A stretch of DNA of 64,000 nucleotides from Vibrio fortis. GTDB taxonomy: Bacteria > Pseudomonadota > Gammaproteobacteria > Enterobacterales > Vibrionaceae. Numbering within the stretch: position 1 is the stretch's first letter; every line of letters begins with the position of its first letter. Under the pieces are notes generated by a model, which had not been told where the DNA came from, searched no databases, and saw nothing but the letters and a program-made list of their open reading frames with translations. The stretch covers positions 682,001 to 746,000 of the forward strand of contig NZ_AP025487.1 of the NCBI RefSeq assembly GCF_024347475.1. The letters run 5' to 3'. The position numbers were made by a program, and so were the translations under genes. This document shows positions 36,325 to 45,225 of this stretch, in pieces.

Positions 36325-36498
36325 CGTTTGTGTTAGAGAAAAACAGTGAGGTCTAGGTAAGCGTTAGTCGGTTTTGTGAGTAGCAACATGAAATTCTAGA
36401 GTGTCTCTGCAAATATCTAAGACTGATCACATATAATAATACAATAGTATTTTATATTCTTTGGCAACCTACATTCAGACGACATTAAGGAAAATAAA

Positions 36499-37536
36499 AT
36501 GAAGTTGTCCTACCTTAGCTTAATTACCGCTGCTGTTTTAGCGACACCTGCTCTTGCCGCCGATAATGATATGGCAAGCCAATTCAACCTTGATCCGGCG
36601 AAAGCACCTGCGCAAAACTTTGACCTATCTAAGTGGAAGATCAATCTACCTGAGCTGACAACTGAGGGACCGCGTAAAGGTAAAACCTTAGAGATCGCCA
36701 AAACTGAGCTTGCTAATGTAGAAACGCCTTATGTTCACCCTGAATGGTTCTACACAGACAAAGAAACCGGTGCGATGGTGTTTGTTGCTCCAAATACAGC
36801 ACCAACCACACCTAATAGTAAAAATACTCGAAGTGAATTGCGTGCGATGCTAGGCGATGACTACGCTGCGCCAGACAACAACTTTGTAGTATCGAGCCAC
36901 AGCAATGCGAAAGATTATGGCTCGATTGGCGGCCAGATGACGGCGACACTGTCGGTCGATCAAGTGAGTACAAGTGGTAACTACAAGAAGACAGGTGCGT
37001 TTTCTGTGGTGATTGGTCAGATTCATGGCTCAGATAACGAACCATTGAAGATTGTTTACCGTAAATTACCAGAGCATGAGCATGGTTCTCTAACGTGGAA
37101 CTATGAACTTAACCCTACGCCTGAGCTGCAAAATGCCAAGGATGATAACGGCAAGAAGCTACGCAAAGATATTCGTCATGATGTGTTTGGTAAATATAAC
37201 CTGAAGAAGGGCAGTGCGGACCCGGTTGATGGCATTAAGCTTGGTGAAGTCTTTTCTTACGATGTTGATATCAAAGATACGATCATGCACCTAACCTTTA
37301 CTAAAAACCCGAACTCGGATTCACCAGTGGTGAAAACCTATGAGGTGGATCTCGCTGCCGGTAACTACCAAGGTCATGAGGTTGACTTAGGCTACGGTCA
37401 AGATTGGATGTACTTCAAAGCGGGTGCATACAATCAGTGTAATACGAAGAAGTCGAGCTCGGCGTGTGAGTGGCGTGGTATGGATGCAGGTGACTACACC
37501 AAAACCAGCTTCTACCAGTTGGTTCTGAACCAGTAA
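36499..37536 (+). CDS. Secreted alginate lyase, polysaccharide lyase family 7
   Basis: The 345-residue protein has a Sec signal peptide (LSLITAAVLATPALAADND) and a single PL7 jelly-roll catalytic domain. The three conserved PL7 blocks are visible: SKNTRSELRAM (R-E-L-R motif), VVIGQIHGSD (Q-I-H, preferring polyguluronate or mixed blocks) and MYFKAGAYNQC (Y-x-K-A-G-x-Y-x-Q). It depolymerises alginate by beta-elimination. No carbohydrate-binding module is fused. Isolated between a symporter and dnaK, it is probably an acquired or shuffled gene, since it separates grpE from dnaK. Confidence 0.95.
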   Translation: MKLSYLSLITAAVLATPALAADNDMASQFNLDPAKAPAQNFDLSKWKINLPELTTEGPRKGKTLEIAKTELANVETPYVHPEWFYTDKETGAMVFVAPNTAPTTPNSKNTRSELRAMLGDDYAAPDNNFVVSSHSNAKDYGSIGGQMTATLSVDQVSTSGNYKKTGAFSVVIGQIHGSDNEPLKIVYRKLPEHEHGSLTWNYELNPTPELQNAKDDNGKKLRKDIRHDVFGKYNLKKGSADPVDGIKLGEVFSYDVDIKDTIMHLTFTKNPNSDSPVVKTYEVDLAAGNYQGHEVDLGYGQDWMYFKAGAYNQCNTKKSSSACEWRGMDAGDYTKTSFYQLVLNQ

Positions 37537-37559
37537 TCGTCACATCCCGTGTTTTATGT

Positions 37560-37586
37560 AAGGCCCTCAAATGAGGGCCTTTTGCT
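37560..37586 (+). terminator. Terminator after alginate lyase gene
   Basis: A perfect stem AAGGCCCTCA / TGAGGGCCTT with a 2-base AA loop closure, followed by TTGCTTTTT. Confidence 0.8.
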
Positions 37587-37743
37587 TTTTACAGTATTGC
37601 AAAACGGCATTATTGAAGAGTGAGTGACGATGATTCACCATGAGACCTTCTGTTCAATCAGTGCTTAATCGTTGATTAAGTAGCCAATATCCACCCGCCC
37701 TCAGTAATAAAGAAGGAAAAATGAGTTTTTTTTCTTTATTTCC

Positions 37744-37769
37744 CTTGAAAAGTGTTTTGCTGCCCTTAT
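37744..37769 (+). promoter_or_regulatory. Probable sigma-32 promoter for dnaK
   Basis: A perfect -35 CTTGAA at 37744-37749 is followed after about 12-13 bases by GCCCTTATC, which partly fits CCCCATNT. It lies 130 bases before the dnaK ATG. Confidence 0.6.
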
Positions 37770-37843
37770 CTATTGGGCATACGAAAGCAAAAAACATTTG
37801 CACTTTAATTTTGTGTATCGGGGTTGAATCCCTGATTACCACC

Positions 37844-37857
37844 CCCACATATGTGGG
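37844..37857. promoter_or_regulatory. Palindrome in dnaK 5' leader
   Basis: CCCACATATGTGGG, a perfect 14-base palindrome 41 bases before the dnaK start, after a second small hairpin (GGGGTTGAATCCC) at about 37820. Either could affect translation or be a protein site. Confidence 0.4.
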
Positions 37858-37898
37858 TATAGCAAAAACTAAATAGAATATATTTCGGAGATAGCCTG

Positions 37899-39812
37899 AT
37901 GGGTAAAATCATTGGTATTGATTTAGGTACTACTAACTCTTGTGTTGCTGTTCTTGACGGCGACAAACCACGCGTAATCGAGAATGCGGAAGGCGAACGC
38001 ACAACTGCGTCAGTAATCGCATACACAGAAGGCGAGACGCTAGTTGGTCAACCTGCAAAACGTCAAGCTGTTACTAACCCTCAAAACACACTATTCGCTA
38101 TCAAGCGTCTAATCGGTCGTCGTTTTGAAGATGAAGAAGTACAACGCGATATCGAAATCATGCCTTTCAACATTGTTAAGGCTGACAACGGTGATGCATG
38201 GGTAGAAGCGCAAGGCCAAAAAATGGCTGCTCCTCAAGTATCTGCTGAAGTACTTAAGAAGATGAAGAAAACAGCTGAAGACTTCCTAGGTGAAGAAGTA
38301 ACTGGCGCTGTTGTAACTGTTCCTGCTTACTTCAATGATGCACAACGTCAAGCAACTAAAGATGCTGGCCGTATCGCTGGTCTAGACGTTAAGCGTATCA
38401 TCAACGAACCAACTGCTGCTGCTCTAGCTTACGGTCTAGACAAGCAAGGTGGCGATCGCACTATCGCAGTATACGACCTTGGTGGTGGTACTTTCGATAT
38501 CTCTATCATCGAGATCGACGAAGTTGAAGGCGAGAAGACATTTGAAGTTCTTTCTACTAACGGTGACACTCACCTAGGTGGTGAAGACTTCGATAACCGC
38601 ATGATCAACTACCTAGTAGACGAGTTCAAGAAAGAGCAAGGCATCGATCTTAAGACTGATCCACTAGCAATGCAGCGTGTTAAAGAAGCAGCAGAAAAAG
38701 CGAAAATCGAGCTTTCTTCTACTACTCAAACTGACGTAAACCTACCTTACGTTACTGCTGATGCGACTGGTCCTAAGCACATGAACATCAAAGTGACTCG
38801 TGCGAAGCTTGAGTCTCTAGTTGAAGACCTAGTACAACGTTCTCTTGAGCCTCTAAAAGTTGCTCTAGCGGATGCTGACCTATCTGTAGGCGAAATCACT
38901 GACGTTATCCTAGTTGGTGGTCAAACTCGTATGCCTATGGTTCAAGCTAAAGTTGCTGAGTTCTTCGGTAAAGAAGCTCGTAAAGACGTAAACCCTGACG
39001 AAGCAGTAGCAATGGGTGCTGCAGTTCAAGGTGGTGTACTAGCTGGTGACGTTAAAGACGTACTACTTCTAGACGTTACTCCTCTATCTTTCGGTATCGA
39101 AACGATGGGCGGCGTAATGACTAAGCTAATCGAGAAAAACACAACTATCCCTACAAAAGCGGATCAAGTGTTCTCTACAGCTGAAGACAACCAAAGCGCG
39201 GTAACTATCCACGTACTACAAGGTGAGCGTAAGCAAGCGACTTACAACAAGTCTCTTGGTCAGTTCAACCTAGAAGGTATCCAACCAGCACCACGTGGTA
39301 TGCCACAAATCGAAGTAACTTTCGACCTAGATGCTGACGGTATCCTAAACGTATCTGCGAAAGATAAAGCGACTGGTAAAGAGCAGAAGATCACTATCCA
39401 AGCTTCAGGCGGTCTGTCTGAGGAAGAGATCGAAGCAATGGTACAAGAAGCAGAAGCTAACAAAGAAGCGGACAAGAAGTTCGAAGAGCTAGTAACTGCA
39501 CGTAACCAAGCTGACCAGATGATTCACGGCACTAAGAAGCAAGTAGAAGAAGCTGGTGAAGCTCTACCTGCAGACGAGAAAGAGAAGATCGAAGCAGCTA
39601 TCGCGGCACTAGAAGAAGTTAAGTCTGGTAACGACAAAGAAGCTATCGACGCTAAAGTTCAAGAACTTATGCAAGCAGCTCAGAAGCTAATGGAAATCGC
39701 TCAACAGCAAGCTCAAGCTCAACAAGCTGGCGCTGAAGCAGGTGAGCAACCTAAGCAAGACGACGACGTTGTTGACGCAGAATTCGAAGAAGTTAAAGAC
39801 GACAAGAAATAA
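37899..39812 (+). CDS. dnaK: Chaperone protein DnaK (Hsp70)
   Basis: DnaK is the ATP-driven Hsp70 chaperone. The 637-residue product has [20 protein letters not shown] at the N-terminus, the ATPase signatures [13 protein letters not shown] and [14 protein letters not shown], the linker [13 protein letters not shown], and the substrate-binding domain. The C-terminus is Gln/Ala-rich and ends [15 protein letters not shown]. The codon use is strongly biased, as expected of a highly expressed gene. A GGAG site precedes the ATG. dnaJ follows 363 bases later, separated by a heptamer repeat array. Confidence 0.98.
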   Translation: MGKIIGIDLGTTNSCVAVLDGDKPRVIENAEGERTTASVIAYTEGETLVGQPAKRQAVTNPQNTLFAIKRLIGRRFEDEEVQRDIEIMPFNIVKADNGDAWVEAQGQKMAAPQVSAEVLKKMKKTAEDFLGEEVTGAVVTVPAYFNDAQRQATKDAGRIAGLDVKRIINEPTAAALAYGLDKQGGDRTIAVYDLGGGTFDISIIEIDEVEGEKTFEVLSTNGDTHLGGEDFDNRMINYLVDEFKKEQGIDLKTDPLAMQRVKEAAEKAKIELSSTTQTDVNLPYVTADATGPKHMNIKVTRAKLESLVEDLVQRSLEPLKVALADADLSVGEITDVILVGGQTRMPMVQAKVAEFFGKEARKDVNPDEAVAMGAAVQGGVLAGDVKDVLLLDVTPLSFGIETMGGVMTKLIEKNTTIPTKADQVFSTAEDNQSAVTIHVLQGERKQATYNKSLGQFNLEGIQPAPRGMPQIEVTFDLDADGILNVSAKDKATGKEQKITIQASGGLSEEEIEAMVQEAEANKEADKKFEELVTARNQADQMIHGTKKQVEEAGEALPADEKEKIEAAIAALEEVKSGNDKEAIDAKVQELMQAAQKLMEIAQQQAQAQQAGAEAGEQPKQDDDVVDAEFEEVKDDKK

Positions 39813-39931
39813 TTTCGTCGCAGAGTAGCCTGATTTCGTTGTCGGAAGTGCTCACCTACTAGCGTAGGCTGCGCGCTTCCTCCTAGAACTCAAGCTATCT
39901 GCTTAGAAATTTGTCTCGAAGACTTATTAAT

Positions 39932-39961
39932 ACGGGCGTCAGAGGTAACTCTTACGCCCGT
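39932..39961. terminator. Strong hairpin between dnaK and dnaJ
   Basis: Outer stem ACGGGCGT / ACGCCCGT and inner stem AGAG / CTCT with loop GTAA form one extended hairpin. There is no T-run after it (AAATTTG follows), so it may be a weak terminator, an attenuator or an mRNA 3'-end stabiliser. Confidence 0.5.
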
Positions 39962-39996
39962 AAATTTGTATTTAGGCTGTCAATCTAGATAATGGC

Positions 39997-40101
39997 TCTC
40001 GAATCTCGAATCTCGAATCTCGAATCTCGAATCTCGAATCTCGAATCTCGAATCTCGAATCTCGAATCTCGAATCTCGAATCTCGAATCTCGAATCTCGA
40101 A
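39997..40101. repeat. Heptamer tandem array (15 perfect copies of TCTCGAA)
   Basis: 105 bases made of exactly 15 uninterrupted TCTCGAA units. It is bracketed by a perfect 13-base inverted repeat, TCAATCTAGATAA on the left (39980-39992) and TTATCTAGATTGA on the right (ending about 40117). The array lies 75 bases before the dnaJ start and would be part of any dnaK-dnaJ transcript. Confidence 0.95.
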
Positions 40102-40175
40102 CCTTTATCTAGATTGATACACAAGCTACTGAAAGAAGTAATTTGGTAGTGGCAATAAATTTGGTGACTTAGAAC

Positions 40176-41321
40176 ATGTCAAAACGTGATTTTTACGAAG
40201 TATTAGGCGTTAGCCGTGATGCATCAGAGCGCGATATTAAAAAGGCGTACAAACGCTTAGCAATGAAGTTCCACCCTGACCGTAACCAGGGTGATGAAAG
40301 CGCAGCAGAAAAGTTTAAAGAAGTAAAAGTAGCGTATGAGATCCTTACCGATTCTCAAAAGAAAGCCGCTTACGACCAATATGGTCACGCAGCCTTTGAA
40401 CAAGGCGGTATGGGCGGTGGCGGCGGCTTCGGCGGCGGTCATGGTGATTTCGGTGACATCTTTGGTGATGTGTTTGGCGATATCTTCGGTGGTGGTCGTC
40501 GTGGCGGCGGTCAACAACGTGCACAACGTGGTTCAGACCTACGTTACAACATGGAACTGACTCTAGAAGAAGCAGTTCGTGGTGTATCGAAAGAGATCGA
40601 AGTACCGACTCTCGTTGAGTGTGATACTTGTGACGGCAGCGGTGCGAAGAAAGGTTCTTCTGCGCAAACTTGTGGCACTTGTCATGGCCATGGCCAAGTT
40701 CAAATGCGTCAAGGCTTCTTTGCTGTTCAACAAACTTGTCCTACTTGTAACGGTAAAGGCAAGATCATCAAAGACCCATGTAACTCTTGTCATGGTCAAG
40801 GCCGTAAGCAGAAGACGAAAACACTTAACGTTAAGATCCCTGCAGGTGTTGATACTGGCGATCGCATTCGTCTATCTGGCGAAGGTGAAGCGGGAGAGCA
40901 AGGCGCTCCAGCTGGCGATCTGTACGTACAAGTTCACGTAAAAGAGCACAACATCTTCGAACGTGACGGCAACAACCTTTACTGCGAAGTACCAGTAAGC
41001 TTCTCTATGGCTGCTCTAGGCGGCGAAGTTGAAGTTCCTACTTTGGATGGCCGAGTAAACCTTAAGGTGCCTGAAGAGACACAAACGGGCCGTATGTTCC
41101 GTATGCGTGGCAAGGGCGTGAAAGGCGTTCGTGGCGGCGGTGTGGGTGACCTAATCGTTAAGCTAGTGGTTGAGACGCCAGTTAAGCTAAGCTCTCGTCA
41201 AAAAGAACTTCTACGTGAGTTTGAAGAGACGTGTGGTGGCGAGGCGGCAAGCAAGCATAAGCCAAAGTCTGAAGGTTTCTTCAGCGGTGTTAAAAACTTC
41301 TTCGATGACCTAACTAAGTAA
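40176..41321 (+). CDS. dnaJ: Chaperone protein DnaJ (Hsp40)
   Basis: DnaJ stimulates the ATPase of DnaK and delivers substrates. The 381-residue protein has an N-terminal J domain with the HPD motif ([11 protein letters not shown]), a Gly/Phe-rich linker ([18 protein letters not shown]), and four CxxCxGxG zinc-binding repeats ([32 protein letters not shown]), followed by the C-terminal peptide-binding domains. All are intact. It follows dnaK on the same strand, but a 363-bp spacer with a hairpin and a heptamer array intervenes, and a terminator follows. Confidence 0.98.
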   Translation: MSKRDFYEVLGVSRDASERDIKKAYKRLAMKFHPDRNQGDESAAEKFKEVKVAYEILTDSQKKAAYDQYGHAAFEQGGMGGGGGFGGGHGDFGDIFGDVFGDIFGGGRRGGGQQRAQRGSDLRYNMELTLEEAVRGVSKEIEVPTLVECDTCDGSGAKKGSSAQTCGTCHGHGQVQMRQGFFAVQQTCPTCNGKGKIIKDPCNSCHGQGRKQKTKTLNVKIPAGVDTGDRIRLSGEGEAGEQGAPAGDLYVQVHVKEHNIFERDGNNLYCEVPVSFSMAALGGEVEVPTLDGRVNLKVPEETQTGRMFRMRGKGVKGVRGGGVGDLIVKLVVETPVKLSSRQKELLREFEETCGGEAASKHKPKSEGFFSGVKNFFDDLTK

Positions 41322-41373
41322 TTAGGTTATTGATACTTTTGGCTGTTGATGCCTGAAGTTTTAAAAAATTAAC

Positions 41374-41403
41374 AAAAGCCTGCTCATGTAGCAGGCTTTT
41401 TTG
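41374..41403 (+). terminator. Terminator after dnaJ
   Basis: A perfect stem AAAAGCCTGC / GCAGGCTTTT with loop TCATGTA, followed by TTG. Confidence 0.85.
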
Positions 41404-41474
41404 TCTCTCAAATTTGGTTTATCGAGTTTCCTCTTTTCCTGAAAACCTTCGTTATTTTTCATCCAATATCTTCG

Positions 41475-41912
41475 TTACATCCAACAAGCTTCAGGGTACT
41501 CAACATTGGCATTGTTTAGGGTGAGTATTTTGGGTTCTTCTCCATCAAAACAATCGTCTTTGTCTTGCCCAGCATCAGACGCTGGGGTTGCTGTAATGGT
41601 ATAAGCCGCTGAAGCTGAATTGGCAACACTGAATGAAAATCGTGAACTGTCGGTATCGCAGATTAGACAGTGACTGCCTGAGATAACATTACTCCAGTCA
41701 TAACCGTTGTCGTAACTCGCCTCAAGCTCTAGCTGAATACGAGCAATGTCGGCGAGAGCGCTGGCTCGGTGACCCGCTAAAACATGATTGGTGTAACTAG
41801 GGTAGGCGATCGCGCCCAAGATTCCGATGATGGCAACCACAATCAATAACTCGATCAATGTCATTCCTTGTACACGTATGTTGTTGCTGTTGCATATATT
41901 TTTTCGAATCAT
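41475..41912 (-). CDS. Type IV pilin-like protein (PilE-type minor pilin)
   Basis: The 145-residue protein has a prepilin leader with cleavage after Gly in NIRVQG, followed by MTLIELLIVVAIIGILGAIA with Glu at position 5 of the mature protein, as PilD substrates require. The rest resembles PilE-like minor pilins (YPSYTNHVLAGHRASALADI) with four Cys residues that could form disulfides. The start was placed at 41912. It is divergent from the fimT-pilW-pilX-pilV-like genes and convergent with dnaJ. In Vibrio cholerae a similar minor pilin set lies downstream of dnaJ. Confidence 0.88.
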   Translation of the reverse strand: MIRKNICNSNNIRVQGMTLIELLIVVAIIGILGAIAYPSYTNHVLAGHRASALADIARIQLELEASYDNGYDWSNVISGSHCLICDTDSSRFSFSVANSASAAYTITATPASDAGQDKDDCFDGEEPKILTLNNANVEYPEACWM

Positions 41913-42014
41913 CACGAGGACTTCCTTTTCACTAGTCAGGCTATTTTTCTCTGGTGATAGCATCGGTGCAAGATTAAATATGATTACGCAATACGTTACA
42001 TAGGGATTTGGGAA

Positions 42015-42563
42015 ATGACTCGCGGGTTTACGCTTTTAGAGCTGCTCATTACTGTCGTGGTACTTTCAGTACTATTGGCCACTGCTGCCCCGAGTTTTAG
42101 CTCTCTATTAGCGTCTTCAAAACTTCAAAGGCTTGCCCCAGAAGTTCATGGCTTCTTTGTTACGGCGCGTTCTGAAGCAATTATTCGTAATCAAGAACTG
42201 TACGTTTTATTTCTTATTTCGAATGGTTTGGGGGCGATCGAGAACTCGGAAGGAGAGTGGGATATGGTTCTCAGCACAACAGCTTCTTACGTTCCCGACA
42301 ATGTATTGATGCACCTTGATGGCGCCGCTTATCGAGACATCAAAGTCTCGTTTAATTTCTTGAATCAGAATTCAATCTCGATTGATGGGGTACGAGGGCG
42401 TTTTATCAACGGCAACGTCACTATGGCTTCGGTGAATGCGCCGTCTGAAGAGCTCTCGGTTAAAGCATCAAATACAACAGGGCGCATTCGGATTTGCAGT
42501 AGCGATCCAAACAGCGATGGGCGAAATAGTATTGGTCACTATGATTATGAGATCTGCAATTAA
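42015..42563 (+). CDS. FimT/GspH-family minor pseudopilin
   Basis: The N-terminus MTRG is a very short prepilin leader, and the mature protein begins FTLLELLITVVVLSVLLATA with Glu5. GspH/FimT features follow (APSFSSLLASSKLQRLAPEV, FFVTARSEAIIRNQ). Length 182 residues. It is a probable minor pilin that helps prime assembly of type IV pili and is implicated in DNA uptake in other species. It is the first gene of a tightly packed set; its stop overlaps the next gene by 17 bases. Confidence 0.9.
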   Translation: MTRGFTLLELLITVVVLSVLLATAAPSFSSLLASSKLQRLAPEVHGFFVTARSEAIIRNQELYVLFLISNGLGAIENSEGEWDMVLSTTASYVPDNVLMHLDGAAYRDIKVSFNFLNQNSISIDGVRGRFINGNVTMASVNAPSEELSVKASNTTGRIRICSSDPNSDGRNSIGHYDYEICN

Positions 42564-43182
42564 GTCTGCTCAAGGTAGTACCTTGGTTGAGATGATGGTG
42601 GCCTCTGCAATCGGTGTGATCGTGATAGGAACGATTGGTAGTGTGTTTATCACTAATCAGCGCCTTAGTTCAGAGAAAAGCTTAGAGTTACTCCTATCTC
42701 AAAACTTATTTTCCACGACTCAAATGATGAAAGAAGAGATTTGGCGCGCTGGCTATAACTCTAATTCAGGGCAATCAGTAAAGTTGTCCGGGGCATCAGA
42801 TACGATTTATGTCCGACAGGTGAGTGCAGATGAGGTTTACCTTGGCTTCGCGTATCTGCAAAACAGCGCGTCGTCCGCTTATCGAAGCATTGTTTATCAA
42901 TTTAAAGATAACAAGCTCAATTACTGCCAAGGTGAATCAACACAACTCTTAGCGACTAATGAAAAGCCATTTAACAATGCAAGCGGGGATGTGACCATGA
43001 CTTGTCAAAGCTTGTTCTTTGAGCGGCAAATTCAGGTAGATAGTTTCTCTGTGTCGACGGAGGGGATGTCGAACAGTCAGGCGAGTTCACAGAAGGTCGA
43101 TATGATGCTTGAGGCATCTTTAGTGAATGCAGATGTGAGTCAAAAGGTGATGACTACCGTTGTCCAAAGGAATTGGCAATGA
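42547..43182 (+). CDS. PilW-like minor pilin
   Basis: The frame is open upstream, but translation should start at ATG 42547 (or 42541), giving the short leader MRSAIKSAQG and the prepilin helix STLVEMMVASAIGVIVIGTI with Glu in the expected place. The remaining part (about 180 residues, including FYFERQIQV-like SLFFERQIQVDSF) is of the PilW type. Its start overlaps fimT and its stop TGA overlaps the next ATG, so translation is coupled along the operon. The role, by family, is in type IV pilus assembly. Confidence 0.85.
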   Translation: MRSAIKSAQGSTLVEMMVASAIGVIVIGTIGSVFITNQRLSSEKSLELLLSQNLFSTTQMMKEEIWRAGYNSNSGQSVKLSGASDTIYVRQVSADEVYLGFAYLQNSASSAYRSIVYQFKDNKLNYCQGESTQLLATNEKPFNNASGDVTMTCQSLFFERQIQVDSFSVSTEGMSNSQASSQKVDMMLEASLVNADVSQKVMTTVVQRNWQ

Positions 43183-44489
43183 CATTTAAGAAGCAAAACG
43201 GAGCAGTCACATTACTGCTGGTCAGCATTCTATTGATTGGTGTGCTGATTGTTTCTCTTGGCAGCTTCAAAACCACTTACTATCAAATTAAGCGCGCGCA
43301 AAATGAGGTACAAGCCCGCAAGGACCATTGGAATGCCGAAGGTGGGTTAGAGTGCGGTATTAGCGTGATCGTTGAAAACAGCAGCTCTTCCATCCCAAAT
43401 GACCTGTTGGACTCCTGCAGCAATGAACTTTCTTATTTGGATAGATCTTTAGACAACCCTAATGTTCTTGTTTCAACCGCCAATCGAACCTCTCTCAATA
43501 AAGAAATCCGTTTTTCCAATGATGCGGGTTTAGGAGCCATTCAAACAATATCTGCCCTTGAAATCATTTCTGAAAACATCATGGACATCGATCCTGAACT
43601 AAGTGAAACCGGGAATAGTGGTGTGTATGAGTGTGTGGCGGTAAGATTTTTCGACTCTGTAACACACGTCAAAGGTGCTGGGGGAAGTTTAACCACAGCT
43701 TCTCGGCCTGATAGTGCACCTGCAGATTTTAGTGGTTGTAAAGAGGCGGTGACTGACTTAAGTGAGAGTGCAACGGTGACTGCATCGGGGAGTGATCCTA
43801 GCGGTGCTTTTAAGAGTGATTACGTTCATGACACTCATTTAAATGGTTTCGAAAACTACTTTGGTGTGAAGAAAACCGTAGACAATATCAATGCCCTTAA
43901 AAGTAATGAATATGAGGTAATAAACCTATTGGAGACGGATTCTCAGGGGAATATCGTGCATGTCGATTTAGATTCGAACACCAATAAATATCAGGGCAAG
44001 GAGTGTAGCACTCTAATTAATGACGCCTTTGCATCAGGGAAAACGAAAGTCTGGGTTGTTGGAGACTGTGTAGTTTGGCACCCAGCCATTAATATTGTCG
44101 ATAGCGCAGGAACGATCACGCCTCGATCTTTAGTGGTCGAAAATGGGATATTCGCAAATGGAAACGCCAGTGTATTTGATGGTGCTTTTTATCACTTGAA
44201 TGACATGAGTGTCTTCGAGGACTCTTTAGGTGCAGAAAATAATACAGACTTGCTCGCAGATAGTTGGAACAAGTTGCCAACAACAATGGATTACTCTTTG
44301 TTGGTTAAAGAAAATAGTGTCTACATAGCTAACGCTTCTTTCTTTCCTAAAGGGGGCATATTTTTGGATTCATTGGGCGGGCTCTCTACGATCAAAGGCT
44401 CGATGAATCTCGATTATCGGGGAGAATACAACCCACATGATGAGCCTGTCGAAATACAATGGAAAAAGGGTTCTTGGAATGACTTCTAA
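43179..44489 (+). CDS. PilX-like pilus assembly protein
   Basis: The 436-residue product starts MTFKKQNGAVTLLLVSILLI, with a PilX-type N-terminal helix but no Glu5, as is usual for PilX/GspK-like proteins. It is much longer than most PilX homologues (about 170-200 residues). The extra region has a Cys-containing, Ser/Thr/Asp-rich sequence that was not recognised (YECVAVRFFDS, SGCKEAVTDLS, CSTLINDAF, VVGDCVVWHPAI). The ATG at 43179 overlaps the pilW stop (ATGA) and has an AAGGA site. It probably sits at the pilus tip in place of, or in addition to, a classical PilX. Confidence 0.8.
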   Translation: MTFKKQNGAVTLLLVSILLIGVLIVSLGSFKTTYYQIKRAQNEVQARKDHWNAEGGLECGISVIVENSSSSIPNDLLDSCSNELSYLDRSLDNPNVLVSTANRTSLNKEIRFSNDAGLGAIQTISALEIISENIMDIDPELSETGNSGVYECVAVRFFDSVTHVKGAGGSLTTASRPDSAPADFSGCKEAVTDLSESATVTASGSDPSGAFKSDYVHDTHLNGFENYFGVKKTVDNINALKSNEYEVINLLETDSQGNIVHVDLDSNTNKYQGKECSTLINDAFASGKTKVWVVGDCVVWHPAINIVDSAGTITPRSLVVENGIFANGNASVFDGAFYHLNDMSVFEDSLGAENNTDLLADSWNKLPTTMDYSLLVKENSVYIANASFFPKGGIFLDSLGGLSTIKGSMNLDYRGEYNPHDEPVEIQWKKGSWNDF

Positions 44490-44928
44490 TCAAAGCGGTT
44501 TTAGCTTACTCGAAGTACTTATCTCTTTTCTATTGGTGGGTGTGGCTGCGTTAGGCATGGTTAAGCTACAGACTTATACCGAGCAGAAAGCAGACTATGC
44601 GATTCAGAGTGTGGAAGCACTTCACTTTGCTGAAAGGCAGTTAGAGTACTACAGAACTCGAGCGAATGATGTCAGCGGTGCGGTTGGGCTGATCAACTTC
44701 TCGGAACTTCATCATACGGATCACTGTCTCAACACCGATAGCTTAAATCCGCTCTCTGGTTTATCGGGTTCTGTATACTCGCTCAGTTGCTCGGTTGTAA
44801 ATGCAGATGGTGCCTTATCGAGTGCTCTGCGCAACATTACTGTCACGGTTGCATGGCAAGATCGGATGAGTCAAACACAAAGCATAACGCTTGATACTAT
44901 GCTTTCTAAATACAGTGAATTTGATTGA
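44479..44928 (+). CDS. PilV-like minor pilin
   Basis: The start at 44479 gives the leader MTSNQSG and the mature helix FSLLEVLISFLLVGVAALGM, with Glu5 conserved. The body (149 residues in all) contains two Cys pairs and ends TLDTMLSKYSEFD. It overlaps the PilX-like gene by 11 bases and closes the minor-pilin operon. PilV/GspI-type proteins act with the other minor pilins in pilus initiation. Confidence 0.85.
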   Translation: MTSNQSGFSLLEVLISFLLVGVAALGMVKLQTYTEQKADYAIQSVEALHFAERQLEYYRTRANDVSGAVGLINFSELHHTDHCLNTDSLNPLSGLSGSVYSLSCSVVNADGALSSALRNITVTVAWQDRMSQTQSITLDTMLSKYSEFD

Positions 44929-45225
44929 TTCATCACGCAAACGTTTAATCGTACTCCTTTCCCTATCACCTCAATATTGATAATTTTCACTCCTCGGACA
45001 TTGTTTACGTGCTAGTTAAAAAACTGTATATGGAATGGTGTTTTTTGTGTTTTTATCTTGTTGCTGCCATATGGTATTTTTGCAAAATATGTCTCCATTT
45101 ATGGAATTTTAGGTGGAATCTTGTGCTTTTTCTGGGTGGTTTTAATAGAATATGTGCTGTACCAATAGGCTCTGGTCAACAACTATATTGAGCCTAAATA
45201 ACACAACATCACATATGGAGTTACC
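44929..45225. other. Spacer between pilV-like gene and abgT
   Basis: About 300 AT-rich bases, probably holding the abgT promoter. A 60-codon frame at 45009-45191 is Cys/Trp/Phe-rich and was judged non-coding. Confidence 0.45.

Larger units (their letters stand above)
37537..37898. other. Spacer with alginate lyase terminator and dnaK promoter region
   Basis: The first part holds the alginate lyase terminator, the middle a sigma-32-like promoter and the end a perfect 14-base palindrome in the dnaK leader, each listed separately. No gene was seen. Confidence 0.6.

Noticed and set aside
39997..40101. CRISPR array
   Set aside because: The units are identical 7-base repeats with no spacers, far shorter than CRISPR repeats, and no cas genes are present.
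45009..45191. 60-residue membrane protein gene before abgT
   Set aside because: The codon pattern is AT-driven and Cys/Trp/Phe-rich with no good ribosome site; it overlaps the probable abgT promoter.
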